A stretch of 64,000 nucleotides of DNA, taken from contig JADJXL010000005.1 of the NCBI GenBank assembly GCA_016715885.1, forward strand, positions 124,001 through 188,000. The letters run 5' to 3'. Shown piece by piece: positions 18,704 through 27,591 of this stretch; positions within the stretch are counted from its first letter, which is position 1; every line of letters starts with the position of its first letter. The position numbers were made by a program, and so were the translations under genes. The notes beneath the pieces are model-generated. The model searched no databases. It was given only the letters and a program-made list of their open reading frames with translations, and was not told the DNA's origin. The DNA comes from Polyangiaceae bacterium. GTDB taxonomy: Bacteria; Myxococcota_A; Polyangia; Polyangiales; Polyangiaceae.

Positions 18704-19000
18704 TCAGAGCTCGGGCGTGCCTTGTTTTTCGAGCGTGGCTTGCACGTTGGCGAGCGACTCTTCGATGGTCGCGCGCAAGTAGCGCCGAGCGGCGAACATG
18801 GCGACGGCGCCCAAGAGCTTCGGCGTAACGCCTCCTCCCAGGACAAACCCCACGGCGAAGGCGCCTGCGAGCGCCGCGTGAGGGTTTTCCTTCGTTGCCT
18901 TCGTGACGACTTCGATGGCGTGGTTTGGATCGAACCCAAGCGGCAAAAGATCTTGCGGCTCGTGCTGAGCCTCGTCGCGTCCGTACCTTGCTTGAACCAT
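18704..19000 (-). CDS. Small membrane-associated protein of unknown function
   Basis: 98 residues from the ATG at 19000, preceded by an AAAGGGGAAG ribosome binding site. Upstream in-frame codons to 19060 have no such site. The protein has a soluble N-terminus, a glycine-rich hydrophobic stretch (AALAGAFAVGFVLGGGVTPK), a second hydrophobic turn and a C-terminal amphipathic helix (SLANVQATLEKQGTPEL). It follows the DUF883-like gene by 17 bases and is probably co-transcribed with it. Confidence 0.68.
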   Translation of the reverse strand: MVQARYGRDEAQHEPQDLLPLGFDPNHAIEVVTKATKENPHAALAGAFAVGFVLGGGVTPKLLGAVAMFAARRYLRATIEESLANVQATLEKQGTPEL

Positions 19001-19017
19001 GGTCTTCCCCTTTTCGT

Positions 19018-19212
19018 CTAACCGTGGCGCGTCATGATGCGTCCGAGCACATAGCCACACGCGAGTGCGATGCCGAGAGCGGCCAGTGGGTTTTGCGACA
19101 CGATTGCAACGAGTTTGTCGTCGGCGTGTTTGACTTGACGCACCACACGGACGGTCGAGTGACCATTGGCTTGTCCGTTGGTCGTTTCGGGCTTACGAGA
19201 ATCTTCGATCAT
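19018..19212 (-). CDS. DUF883/ElaB-like C-tail-anchored protein
   Basis: About 64 residues from ATG 19212 (an alternative start at 19230 adds six). A polar N-terminus (MIEDSRKPETTNGQANG) and a short helix lead to one membrane segment, VSQNPLAALGIALACGYVLG, ending in basic RIMTRHG. This C-terminal pattern matches ElaB/YqjD/DUF883 proteins, membrane-anchored and in E. coli ribosome-associated. The fit is by pattern only. First gene of a two-gene unit. Confidence 0.62.
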   Translation of the reverse strand: MIEDSRKPETTNGQANGHSTVRVVRQVKHADDKLVAIVSQNPLAALGIALACGYVLGRIMTRHG

Positions 19213-19379
19213 CGCCGCGTCTACGAGCAACGTGCGGGCCAGGACGAGTGGGCAAGGGCTGCGCGGTGGGGAGCGATTGGATGCAAAGGTTTGCCCTGCC
19301 GAGCACGCTTGCCTGGTTTACGTTCTCATGAATGAGATTGGGACGCCGCGCTTTGCAGGTGCACGGCATGTTTCAGCGC

Positions 19380-20276
19380 TCACGTCGTCAATTTCGCTTT
19401 GATGGCTGCAATGCGCGCCGCCGCTTCCGCCGCCGTCTTCTCCGCCTCGGCCAATTCCAATTGCAATGCAGTGGCTTCGGTGTGAGCACGCGCGGCCGCT
19501 TCTTCTTTGGCGAGCACGTCGGCCAATTGAGCATTGAGTGCAGTCAAGACTTGCTCTTGCTCGGCAATGCGCGCTTTCAATTCGGCGGACGTGACCTCTT
19601 TGGCGGCGGTTTTTCCACGTCGCGGACTGCGCTTGAAAAACCGCGCAGCATAATCTGCGGGCAGGTGTTTTTCGGGATGTTTGTGGGGCATCTCCGACAA
19701 TGCGCCCGCCGTGGATTTTCGCAATGCATTCAATTCATCGATGCCTGCTTTGCGTGCACCGATCGCCCGAAACGTTTTTATGGCTTCCGCAGCCGCGCTT
19801 TGGCGTGCCACTGCATCGTCCGCCTTGCTCACCAGCTCTTCGAGACGGTGTCCCAATGCAGACAACTCGGCATCGGTTGATGTCTTCAAGGGCTTGATGA
19901 ACGTGCGCATGGTTTCGAGCTGCCCGGCAAGGACGGGTCGCTTCAGCTCATGCGGGCGTTTTTTACCAAAATAATAGGCGTAAAGCGGCGCCGAACGATC
20001 TTTCGCCACGAGGCGCAGAAGCACGGTGTCCAATTCGTCGACGAAATCGTCGAGCGCATTGTCGGCAACGTCGATGATGGCATCGGCGCGATAGGCTTCC
20101 ACGAGCAGCGCAGATTCTTGCGCTGCGAGTGGCAGCCATTTTTGGTTGTAAAAGGTGTCGAATGCGGGTGCGAGGTGCGCGACCAATGGGTCTGCTTCGA
20201 GCAGCACCAAGGTAACGATGATCTCCTGCTGAACGCCACTCGACGGTGCATCGGTATCGATGATCGGTGCGGTCAT
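19380..20276 (-). CDS. Coiled-coil protein of unknown function
   Basis: 298 residues from ATG 20276. The frame stays open upstream to 20609, but that part is the translated minisatellite and has no protein character. The N-terminal 180 residues are helical and soluble (IIVTLVLLEADPLVAHLAPA, ALLVEAYRADAIIDVADNAL). The C-terminal 90 residues form a coiled coil (SAELKARIAEQEQVLTALNA then EKTAAEAAARIAAIKAKL). A phrase of the form PEKHLPADYAARFFKRSPR separates the two. No family is recognised; the protein is probably cytoplasmic. Confidence 0.7.
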   Translation of the reverse strand: MTAPIIDTDAPSSGVQQEIIVTLVLLEADPLVAHLAPAFDTFYNQKWLPLAAQESALLVEAYRADAIIDVADNALDDFVDELDTVLLRLVAKDRSAPLYAYYFGKKRPHELKRPVLAGQLETMRTFIKPLKTSTDAELSALGHRLEELVSKADDAVARQSAAAEAIKTFRAIGARKAGIDELNALRKSTAGALSEMPHKHPEKHLPADYAARFFKRSPRRGKTAAKEVTSAELKARIAEQEQVLTALNAQLADVLAKEEAAARAHTEATALQLELAEAEKTAAEAAARIAAIKAKLTT

Positions 20277-20463
20277 GATGCGTGGCACGATACGTTCGTA
20301 GCGCACGCGGGCGCAACAAATTTCATGCGCGGAGGTGACATTGTCGTCCGGCTTGGCGTCACCACGGAGCAAGGTCGCATCGTCAGCGGCCGACAAGGCA
20401 CAGTGATCTTGCACTCGACATGCGTCGGTGAGCGATGGGGGTGATGGAGACTCACAGGACGAG

Positions 20464-20756
20464 TGCGTCGGTGACGAAGCGGGTGAGGTGCACGTGCAGG
20501 ATGGGTGCGTCGGTGACCGACGCGGGTGAGGTGCACGTGCAGGAGAGGTGCGTTGGCGACCGACGCGGGCGAGGTGCGCATGCAGGATGGGTGCGTCGGC
20601 GAGCGACAAGGACAGGTGCGCATGCGGGATGGGTGCGTCGGTGGCCGCGATGGTGGAATGGACGTGCAGGATGGGTGCGTCGGCGGCTGACGATGGGGAG
20701 GGGGAGGTGCAGGAGGGGCGCGTCGGTGGCTGACGAGGGCGAGGTGCGCGTCGGGG
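20464..20756. repeat. Degenerate minisatellite, about seven 42-bp units
   Basis: Seven diverged units of about 40-43 bp start with GCGTCGGTGACCGACGCGGG or a variant and end GTGCAGGATGGGT. They fill most of the 480-base space between the coiled-coil gene start and the candidate immunity gene end. There are no spacers of constant length, so this is not a CRISPR array. The frames crossing it are shadows. Confidence 0.85.
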
Positions 20757-21870
20757 TTATGCTGCCTTGGGCCGAATACCGAGCAGGTCCAATGCATCGG
20801 CCCAGAGGGGCCAGAGGGTGCGATCGGGGTGGGCGTACAGAATGAGCGCTCCGTTATCGAGGTGCGTGACGTAGGCCGGTGAGGTGTCCTCGATGAGTTT
20901 GATGTGCTCCTCGGTGACGAGGGCCGCTTCTCTTTCGCGATCGGATTCGTCGGTCAGGGCTTGGAGGTACGAAGCAAACCCCACTTCCATCATGGAGTCC
21001 CATGTCGGGTGAAACTTCTTTGCTGCAGCATCGAGCGTTTCCACGAGTGTTTTTCCCGGTACATCCAAAGCATCGAGGATTTGTTCGCGCGATACGCGGT
21101 CTTCGTCGACGATCCAAATGCTGCTCTTGGGCGGCGCGGCTTCCACGCGTTCGCGTAATGCGTCCATGGGTAAACCCACGGCCAGATCAAGGGGGTCCTT
21201 GTCGTGCAGATGGATCCACGACAGGGCAAGATCGCGACCAGGGTATCCATCCGCATGATAACTTGCCGCTCCGGTCAGCGGCGCGCTCCACTCTGGTCCC
21301 TCCAGGCAGCAGCCCATTGTAATGGCGGGATGCGACGTGCAGAAGCGCTTCAGGATGTGCAACATGTCGTTGATGGCCATGAACCAGGCCACGCCGGCAT
21401 CGAATTCCATCGGGGTCTCGATCCCTTTGAATCGCGAAATGGCGGGCGGAAGGAGCGCACCTTCGACAAAGGGTTCGTCTCATGAAGGCGACGAAGAGCG
21501 ATGCATACCCGGGAAGGTTATCAAAGTTCCGCTCACGCGTTGCACTCACCTCGAGACGAAGCTCGCGACCGGAGGATGCCTGGAAGTTCCAAACGTCCGC
21601 CTCATGGTTTCCGCATCTTTCATAGTCCGGACGGATCAACTCGACCGCTTCGCGGGCGGGCACGAAGTACTGCGGTTGCCGGCCGTAGACGTAGCCCGGG
21701 TCCTTCGGGTTACCTGGAGGATGAAGCCTGACAAAGCAGGTTCCCTCTTCTCCCGCCAAGGCGACCAGAGTCGACGCGAGCGCTTCGAACCGTTGGTTTT
21801 CGGGACACCAGACCATGAAGTTCGGCCAGGACTCCGGCTCGACCGCTTTGGGTTTGCGTTTGCGTTTCAT
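20757..21870 (-). pseudogene. Candidate immunity protein gene, interrupted by a +1 frameshift
   Basis: Reading from ATG 21870, the frame MKRKRKPKAVEPESWPNF is good coding sequence until about 21475. There the coding frame shifts by one base and continues as FVEGALLPPAISRFKGIE and onward to GIRPKAA at 20757. Skipping one base near the GGG at 21471-21473 joins the halves into a protein of about 370 residues. Its ATG overlaps the toxin stop codon by four bases (ATGA), typical of toxin-immunity pairs. The sequence recalls large cytosolic immunity-type proteins of myxobacterial toxin loci, but I do not recognise the family with certainty. The break is either a sequencing error or real inactivation. 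Confidence 0.6.
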
Positions 21871-23460
21871 AGCTCCACCACCTGCACGATCAGATCCGGC
21901 CTATCTTGATTCTTCAGGGTCACGAACTTGTTCGTATTGTTATCAAAGAGCTTCACGCCTTCCTTGATAACGAACTCGCCGTTGAATTTCGACTCCGAAC
22001 CCTTCGGGACGAAGATTTGCACGCGCTCCACGCCATTGCCAAGCTCTTTCTTGTTCAACGCCTTCACCACATTTTTGAGCTGCTCGAGGGCATGCTTCAC
22101 GTCGACTGTTCCGTCAACGATTCCCTTGACCTCGCTCAGGACGAGCGTGTCGTTTTTCGTCACGGTGATCATATCGCACGCGATGTCGGTGCCCGGCCCA
22201 GTATTTTTAATGCCCAGGAGAACCTTGGCGGCTTTATCGCTCGGGGCGAGTATTTGGTGGCCTTCTTTCTCCACCAGCATCTGCAGCACTTGGCGTTCGT
22301 AGGTCTTGGCGGCTTCGTGAAGCTTGTCGAGATCCACATGTTTTGCATAGTTCAGCCCGCGCCATCCCGGAAGTTGTTTCAGCCTCAGGAGTTTGCTCAG
22401 GTCGTCGCCCAAGCCCACGATGCCTGCCGCAACCGCTTTACCTTCGCTCGAAATCGCCGCCGTCTTGACGCCTTTCCAAACCTTGACGGCCTTGCCGATG
22501 CCAAACCCGATGCCCGACCAAATGCGTTCACCCGTCGTCAACGGTCGCCCTGACGGCATGCACCATTCTTTGCCCGTGACCGCTTCGCATAGATCCAACG
22601 CCGTTCCGACGAACGGCACGAATCCAATCGCCACGCGCGACGCGCCGTGCACGATGGTCCGCATGGTCCCGCGGTATTGCTCGGCAAGCTCGTCGCCGGC
22701 CTGCATGCCCGCCGAAAACGCACGCAGCGTGTCGAAAAAGAGATTCGCTTCGGGAGGATTCATCGACGCCTCCCATTCATTGAGCCGGTCTTTCAGCTCC
22801 TCGGCGAGCTCCCCATACAGGTTTTTTAGCGTGCCATCGATATCCGCTCGCACGTCCTGCGGAATGGGCGCGTCGTGAAACCAGCCTGACCCATTCATGA
22901 ATTGTTGCAAGTACGTCGTCACCTTGTTCTGCGCATTCAGAAACGCATTCACCTCCGCCTGCGACACGCTCATGCGCGCCTTTATCGCTTTTTCCAATGC
23001 CGCTTGGTTCGACCGCCACGCGCGCACTTCCGCCACGAAGTTTGCTCGCCCAGTGACGACGCCTCCGGTGACGTAGTCTTTCAGCGATGCAATCACCGCG
23101 TCGGCATAATCCGCATAAGGATCCTTGCCCGCTTCCCACGCGCCCGGCACATCCGAAATGTCGGGCACGTCGACCCACGGAATGTCGTTCGGCCCGAGCC
23201 CGTAATTCGAAGGATCGTCGGGGCTGAAGCCACTTTGCCGCGCATCCCCCGTCAAGAAAATCCGATGCCGCATTCGCTTGGTCGCCGAAGTTCGAAATGA
23301 GGCTCGCGAGCTCCTTCTGCAAATCGATGATGCTTTGCTTCAAGTCCGCCAGGACCTGCTTCAATGCTTCGCGGGTGGCTTCGTCGAGGATGTACGAATG
23401 TCGCCAAAAGATCTCGTCCAGGTCTTCGGCGGTGATTTCGTCGAGCGGCCGCGTGAGCAA
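21867..23460 (-). pseudogene. Pre-toxin-domain polymorphic toxin with PD-(D/E)XK-like nuclease tail, frameshifted
   Basis: From about 23460 the frame LTRPLDEITAEDLDEIFWRH codes an amphipathic helical N-terminus. At the CCCCC run 23246-23250 the coding frame shifts by one base and continues to 21867, about 530 residues in all. In the middle, PFVGTALDLCEAVTGKEWC and SGRPLTTGERIWSG match the pre-toxin TG-type domain that precedes toxin tips. The tip contains GTDIACDMITVTKN followed by LVLSEVKG, an Asp...Glu-x-Lys pattern of PD-(D/E)XK nucleases. A TTG start at 23460 is assumed; coding character seems to continue upstream (RLNVLQSLETEIGD) to a stop, so a second indel may exist there. No VgrG, PAAR or Rhs part is attached. 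Confidence 0.66.
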
Positions 23461-23683
23461 ATCGCCAATCTCGGTTTCGAGCGACTGGAGTACATTGAGT
23501 CGGGCGAGTCATTCGGACGCATGCAGTCAGCGCCGTAGGACAAGCGCGGGCATTGCGCTGGTTCTCGGATGAACGATGTTATGGTGGAAGCAGGTGGACA
23601 GTACGTGTCGACATGGAGTGTGCGTATGAATTAGAGAGCCGTGCAAAAGACACGCGGCCACACGCGTGACGACGAACCAATCG

Positions 23684-24244
23684 CTACACCGGAACGACCC
23701 AAGTCCAGACTTCCGAAAAGAGACAGATGTAGATCGTCGCCTCGCCCATCAACACGCCGTCCATGGCCACATCCGGAACCACCTCATTGCCGATCTCGGG
23801 CGGGATTGTCCGATATCCGGGGTATGTCGCTTCGATCTCTGTTGCGATCGCCGCCGGCTTCTCGTCAGGGTCGCCCCTGTCGTGGATCCCATAATAGGGT
23901 CCGAGGAGGCTCACGTGGAAGCTGAGCGAAGCCCTGCTACTGAATGAGGGGACGGGCTCCAAATCCTTGGGGCGATAGATGCGAGCCGAATAGGCTGGAG
24001 TGACCCCCCCAGCGAACAAGAAAACCGACTCATTTTGCACACCGTATCGATCATCGAGGCGATCGATCATAGCCTTCCACGTTGGGTATTCGGCTCGGCC
24101 GCGGTTTGCGGCTTCCACCAGGCGGCGGTGCTCCTCCGTGTCGTCGTAGACGGGCTCACCAGGAGGCACGTGCATGCGCGAGAAGTTGTGCACGCCCCGC
24201 GGGTAAAATCGGTAGATGAGGTCGAGTAGTTCGGAGCGAGTCAT
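23684..24244 (-). CDS. Unknown protein of the toxin locus
   Basis: 186 residues, starting MTRSELLDLIYRFYPRGVHN three bases after the stop of the upstream lipoprotein gene, so translation is probably coupled. It is soluble, aromatic-rich and acidic, with a helical start and a beta-rich second half (FLFAGGVTPAYSARIY, ASLSFHVSLLGPYYG, ATIYICLFSEVWTWVVPV). No signal peptide. Its position in a toxin operon makes an immunity or adaptor role possible, but no family is recognised. A gap of about 220 bases to the likely toxin start holds no gene I can support. Confidence 0.7.
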   Translation of the reverse strand: MTRSELLDLIYRFYPRGVHNFSRMHVPPGEPVYDDTEEHRRLVEAANRGRAEYPTWKAMIDRLDDRYGVQNESVFLFAGGVTPAYSARIYRPKDLEPVPSFSSRASLSFHVSLLGPYYGIHDRGDPDEKPAAIATEIEATYPGYRTIPPEIGNEVVPDVAMDGVLMGEATIYICLFSEVWTWVVPV

Positions 24245-24246
24245 GA

Positions 24247-25386
24247 TTATTTTATTACCGCCGCGCCAAGCAGCGGGTAGGTGGATTTGAACGCGGCGCG
24301 GGTCCCAACGATAAACTTTTCGCAGAAGATTCCCGGGGGAAGTTTGTAGTCCATGGTGGCAGCGGCGCCATTGGCAACCGTGGCGCTCAGGGTCGCCGCG
24401 CGACTCGCATCGACTTTCCCCATGAACTCAGTTCGGAGCGGCATTTGGATGGTGAAGAAACAGTACCATTTGATGGCCGGCTTGGGGATCACGATTCGGA
24501 TGAACTCGAGGTTGACCTTGGCCACTTGCCAACCGCCAGCTTTGCCCGTGCCGTCATCCTGTACGGTGATGATGAAGGGAAACTCTGAAGGCTTAAAGGT
24601 CGAAAGCCTGATCCCCGCAGGTGCTGCGGGGGCTGAGGCTATCGCCGACGGTGAGTAAAGCATGGGGGACATGAATGCGCTAGCGGTCGACGCGTCGACG
24701 CCTGCACCGTTCGGGATTGGTTCGCCGCCATGGAAGCCGGCTGAAGCGAGTTCCAGGACGCCCAGGCTCATCAAAGTAGTAAGGTACATCGTGATAACCT
24801 CTTTCGGACCATATGGTTCCGCATCGACCTTCGTCTTGTCAATCATGGCCTGCACGTCGCCCATCGTTTGCTTGTCAGCCGCGATTTCGGCTTTCAATGG
24901 ATCCTTTTCTTTGGCACCCTTGTCGAGCAGCATCTTTTGAATGCGCGTTTTCGGGTCGGCCGATTGGTCGGCGATGATCTTTTCTTGCAATCGCCTCGCC
25001 CGCTCCAAATCTCGACCCAACTTGCCCGCCAAGCTTGCATGATACGATTCCGCATTACGTTGCGTGACCCGTAAGTAATCCAGGACCTCCTGGACCACGT
25101 CGAGATACCCGTCCACAGCACCGGGACGCGATACCCACTCGTCGAGCGCCGTACCATTCGCACGCTCGACCCACATTTCAATGGGTTCGGTGCCATTCGT
25201 AGCGGCTTGCTCCCACGCAGCGGCTGGCCCGGACGTGGATGACACGCAATGCGTACGCGATTCGATGGACGAGGCGCAAAATTCCCACCTCACTTCGTCA
25301 TCATTCGCGCCAAACAAGAAACATCCCGGCACGGCCGTTCCCATGATGACCAAGCTCACGGCTCCCCATGTATACGTTCGTTTCAT
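24247..25386 (-). CDS. Lipoprotein heading the toxin operon
   Basis: 379 residues. MKRTYTWGAVSLVIMGTAVPGC is a lipoprotein signal peptide. Residues about 90-200 form a long helical, probably coiled-coil region (GKLGRDLERARRLQEKIIAD, AEIAADKQTMGDVQAMIDKT). A hydrophobic stretch (EVITMYLTTLMSLGVLELASAGF) follows, then a beta-rich C-terminus with Cys pairs (KWYCFF, GIFCEKF). It is the first gene in a minus-strand row that leads into the toxin and immunity genes, so it may help export or attach the toxin at the envelope. That link is inferred from position only. Confidence 0.75.
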   Translation of the reverse strand: MKRTYTWGAVSLVIMGTAVPGCFLFGANDDEVRWEFCASSIESRTHCVSSTSGPAAAWEQAATNGTEPIEMWVERANGTALDEWVSRPGAVDGYLDVVQEVLDYLRVTQRNAESYHASLAGKLGRDLERARRLQEKIIADQSADPKTRIQKMLLDKGAKEKDPLKAEIAADKQTMGDVQAMIDKTKVDAEPYGPKEVITMYLTTLMSLGVLELASAGFHGGEPIPNGAGVDASTASAFMSPMLYSPSAIASAPAAPAGIRLSTFKPSEFPFIITVQDDGTGKAGGWQVAKVNLEFIRIVIPKPAIKWYCFFTIQMPLRTEFMGKVDASRAATLSATVANGAAATMDYKLPPGIFCEKFIVGTRAAFKSTYPLLGAAVIK

Positions 25387-25958
25387 GTTTTACCCCTCGC
25401 GTGATTGATTGCCGTCCCCAAGCCATATCGTAACGGAACCATTGCAAAGGAGGTGAATGCCAGGCAATACCTTGCCAATCCTTTCGTTCGAAAGGCGCGC
25501 GTTCCTTTGCCCCTGCTTCGATAATATGCGGGTCGGACAACCCAACCGTGAACGCTTATGCGCGCCTCGAAATGCGCCGGCAAGAAAAACCATCCACGCG
25601 CACGGACGGGCTATGTCCTACCTTGGATATCGTCCGTCGAGGGTGAACGTCGAAGGCTGTCGGCTGTGGTTCGCTTCACCGATCGCAGACAATTCGCGTC
25701 GGATTACTGCTTATGGCTTTCGCGATGGACGCGAGTGTGTCTAGCGACGCGAAGGAGGACGCACGCGCGTCGAACGATGGTTTCGCGATCGTTCGAGCTC
25801 CGAGATTTCGCGAAGTTTCGATGAGGCGCGGATCGTGCGAGCGAGTTGCGCGGGCGGTGAGCACGCGGGCATGAGCGCTGAAACCATTCCGGGAAGGCCG
25901 GTACTGTCAACATCATCGGCAATCGCCGCTCTGCCTTGCCAATGGCAGCAACCCCGTA
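25387..25958. other. 572-bp intergenic region, no gene seen
   Basis: This stretch separates the toxin operon from the PAS kinase. Several short frames exist on both strands, but none has a start site with a ribosome binding site or protein-like composition. It probably contains the promoter of the minus-strand toxin operon. No tRNA or terminator was recognised. Confidence 0.5.
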
Positions 25959-27044
25959 CTAACAACCCTCTGTCTCGGCATTCTCATCCGACCCATTCCC
26001 TTGCCATTCCTTCGGCAATACCAGTGAAAACGCGCTGCCGCGCCCCACTTCGCTCTCCAACGTCAAACTGCCATGCAGCCGTTCGGCGAGCCCGCGCGCC
26101 ATATAAAGACCCACGCCAAGCCCGCTCGATGCCACGGGCACGTTCGAGCCTCGGGTATATTTACCAAATACCCCGCCTTGCTCGGCCAAAGGAATGCCAA
26201 TTCCCGCATCGATCACCCGCACCACGACCTTGCCGTCCAAGCTGCTCAATACCACGTTCACGGGGTTTTGACGTGCCGAATACTTCATCGCGTTTTCGAT
26301 GAGGTTGTTCAAGATTTGATGCACGCGACCCGAATCCGACGTTATCAGCACGCCATTCGCCGGCCCATGATAATCGATGCGATGCTCGGGCGAAGCCATT
26401 CGAAAGTCCTCCACGATGTCGACCGCGAGCGCTGCAATGTCGAATTCTTCGATTTTTACTTTCAAGGCTCCGCGTTCCATGGCCGCGGCATCGCTCAGGA
26501 TTGCATCCACGAGCCTTCCCAAGCGCACGGCTTGGCGAATGGCGCGCGGAATCGTATCCGGAGGCGGCGGGTTACCGCTCGCCAATGCCAATTCGACCGT
26601 GCGCAATGACGTCAAAATGGGCTGGATGGGCCCGCGCATCTGATGCGCTGCCGTGGCCAAAAAAGTTTCTCGTCCAATGTCGCGCCCAGCCGAATTCGTT
26701 CGATCGCATCGGGATAGCTCACGCAATACGGCCGAAGTCACCCGGCCCCAGGGCATTTCGTGATCCGCGAGCGATACTTCGAGCGCCACCAAGCTTCCGT
26801 CTTTGCGTCTGCCATTCGTTCGCGTCGGCGCCGCTTGACCAATGGCGCTCATGGTTTTGCGCAAATGCCGCACGTCGATGAGGTCGGCCAAAGGCTTGCC
26901 CAAAAGCTCTCCCGGCTCCCGTCCAAGCATCCGTTCGGCCGCTCGATTCGCAATGAACACACGACCGCGTTCGTCTGTACAGACAAACCCGTCGGGAACA
27001 TTGGCAACCAGTCGGCCCCAATCGATTGCTTTTTGCTGTGGCAC
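25959..27044 (-). CDS. PAS-domain histidine kinase
   Basis: 361 residues, soluble. Residues 10-115 form a PAS domain (VPDGFVCTDERGRVFIANRA, GREPGELLGKPLADLID). The H-box is AAHQMRGPIQPILTSL (His near residue 148). The HATPase_c domain has N-box LNNLIENAMKYSA, G1 box DAGIGIPL, F-box GGVFGKYTRG and G2 box GLGVGLYMARG. All kinase motifs are intact. A response regulator gene starts divergently 36 bases away and is a likely partner. The PAS domain shows no recognisable cofactor site. Confidence 0.92.
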   Translation of the reverse strand: MPQQKAIDWGRLVANVPDGFVCTDERGRVFIANRAAERMLGREPGELLGKPLADLIDVRHLRKTMSAIGQAAPTRTNGRRKDGSLVALEVSLADHEMPWGRVTSAVLRELSRCDRTNSAGRDIGRETFLATAAHQMRGPIQPILTSLRTVELALASGNPPPPDTIPRAIRQAVRLGRLVDAILSDAAAMERGALKVKIEEFDIAALAVDIVEDFRMASPEHRIDYHGPANGVLITSDSGRVHQILNNLIENAMKYSARQNPVNVVLSSLDGKVVVRVIDAGIGIPLAEQGGVFGKYTRGSNVPVASSGLGVGLYMARGLAERLHGSLTLESEVGRGSAFSLVLPKEWQGNGSDENAETEGC

Positions 27045-27079
27045 GGCGCGGCCCCCTTGCGTTTGTCAATGTGGGCTTC

Positions 27080-27586
27080 ATGAGTTCAAGGGCGAGCCAT
27101 TGCCAGTGGGGGGATGACGAGTTGAGCAAACATTTACGACGGCGTACCGTGCTCATCGTCGACGACGACGACGATATCCGCTATTCGATGCGGAATCTGC
27201 TCGTCGTGTCCAATTTCAACGTGGTGCTCGCAGCCGACGGTGTCGAGGCACTCAAGGTGCTCGAAAGGCAACCGGTCGACGCGCTCGTCATCGATTTGAT
27301 GATGCCCAGGCTCGACGGTGTCGGTGTCGTTCGCGCGCTTCATTCGATGGAGCCCGAACACCGTCCGGGCATCGTCATCGTGATATCGGCCCATTGCGAA
27401 TTGCACACGCGGCTCATGGGTTTGCCCGTGCGACGGGTGCTGCCGAAACCCTTCGACGCCATCCGGCTCCTCGACGAACTTCAAGCCGCATTCGGCGAGG
27501 TCGACCATTCCAAGTCTTCGGAGTCGAGCGACGAGGACGACGCTTCATGGCCGGCATCCTCGAGTACCCACGGTTTGTCCAGCTAA
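27080..27586 (+). CDS. Single-domain response regulator
   Basis: 168 residues from ATG 27080; a TTG at 27122 is an alternative start nearer the domain. The receiver domain has acidic triad VLIVDDDDDIR, phospho-acceptor Asp in LVIDLMMPRLDG, Ser in VISAHCE and Lys in LPKPFDA. After it comes a short acidic, serine-rich tail (SKSSESSDEDDASWPASSS) and no DNA-binding domain, so output is probably by protein contact. It is divergent from the PAS kinase and its stop lies six bases from the convergent DHH gene. Confidence 0.88.
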   Translation: MSSRASHCQWGDDELSKHLRRRTVLIVDDDDDIRYSMRNLLVVSNFNVVLAADGVEALKVLERQPVDALVIDLMMPRLDGVGVVRALHSMEPEHRPGIVIVISAHCELHTRLMGLPVRRVLPKPFDAIRLLDELQAAFGEVDHSKSSESSDEDDASWPASSSTHGLSS

Positions 27587-27591
27587 GAAGC

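Noticed and set aside
23246..23250. Programmed ribosomal frameshift in the toxin gene
   Set aside because: No slippery heptamer or downstream stem was seen, and similar one-base changes occur in unrelated genes, so error or decay is simpler.
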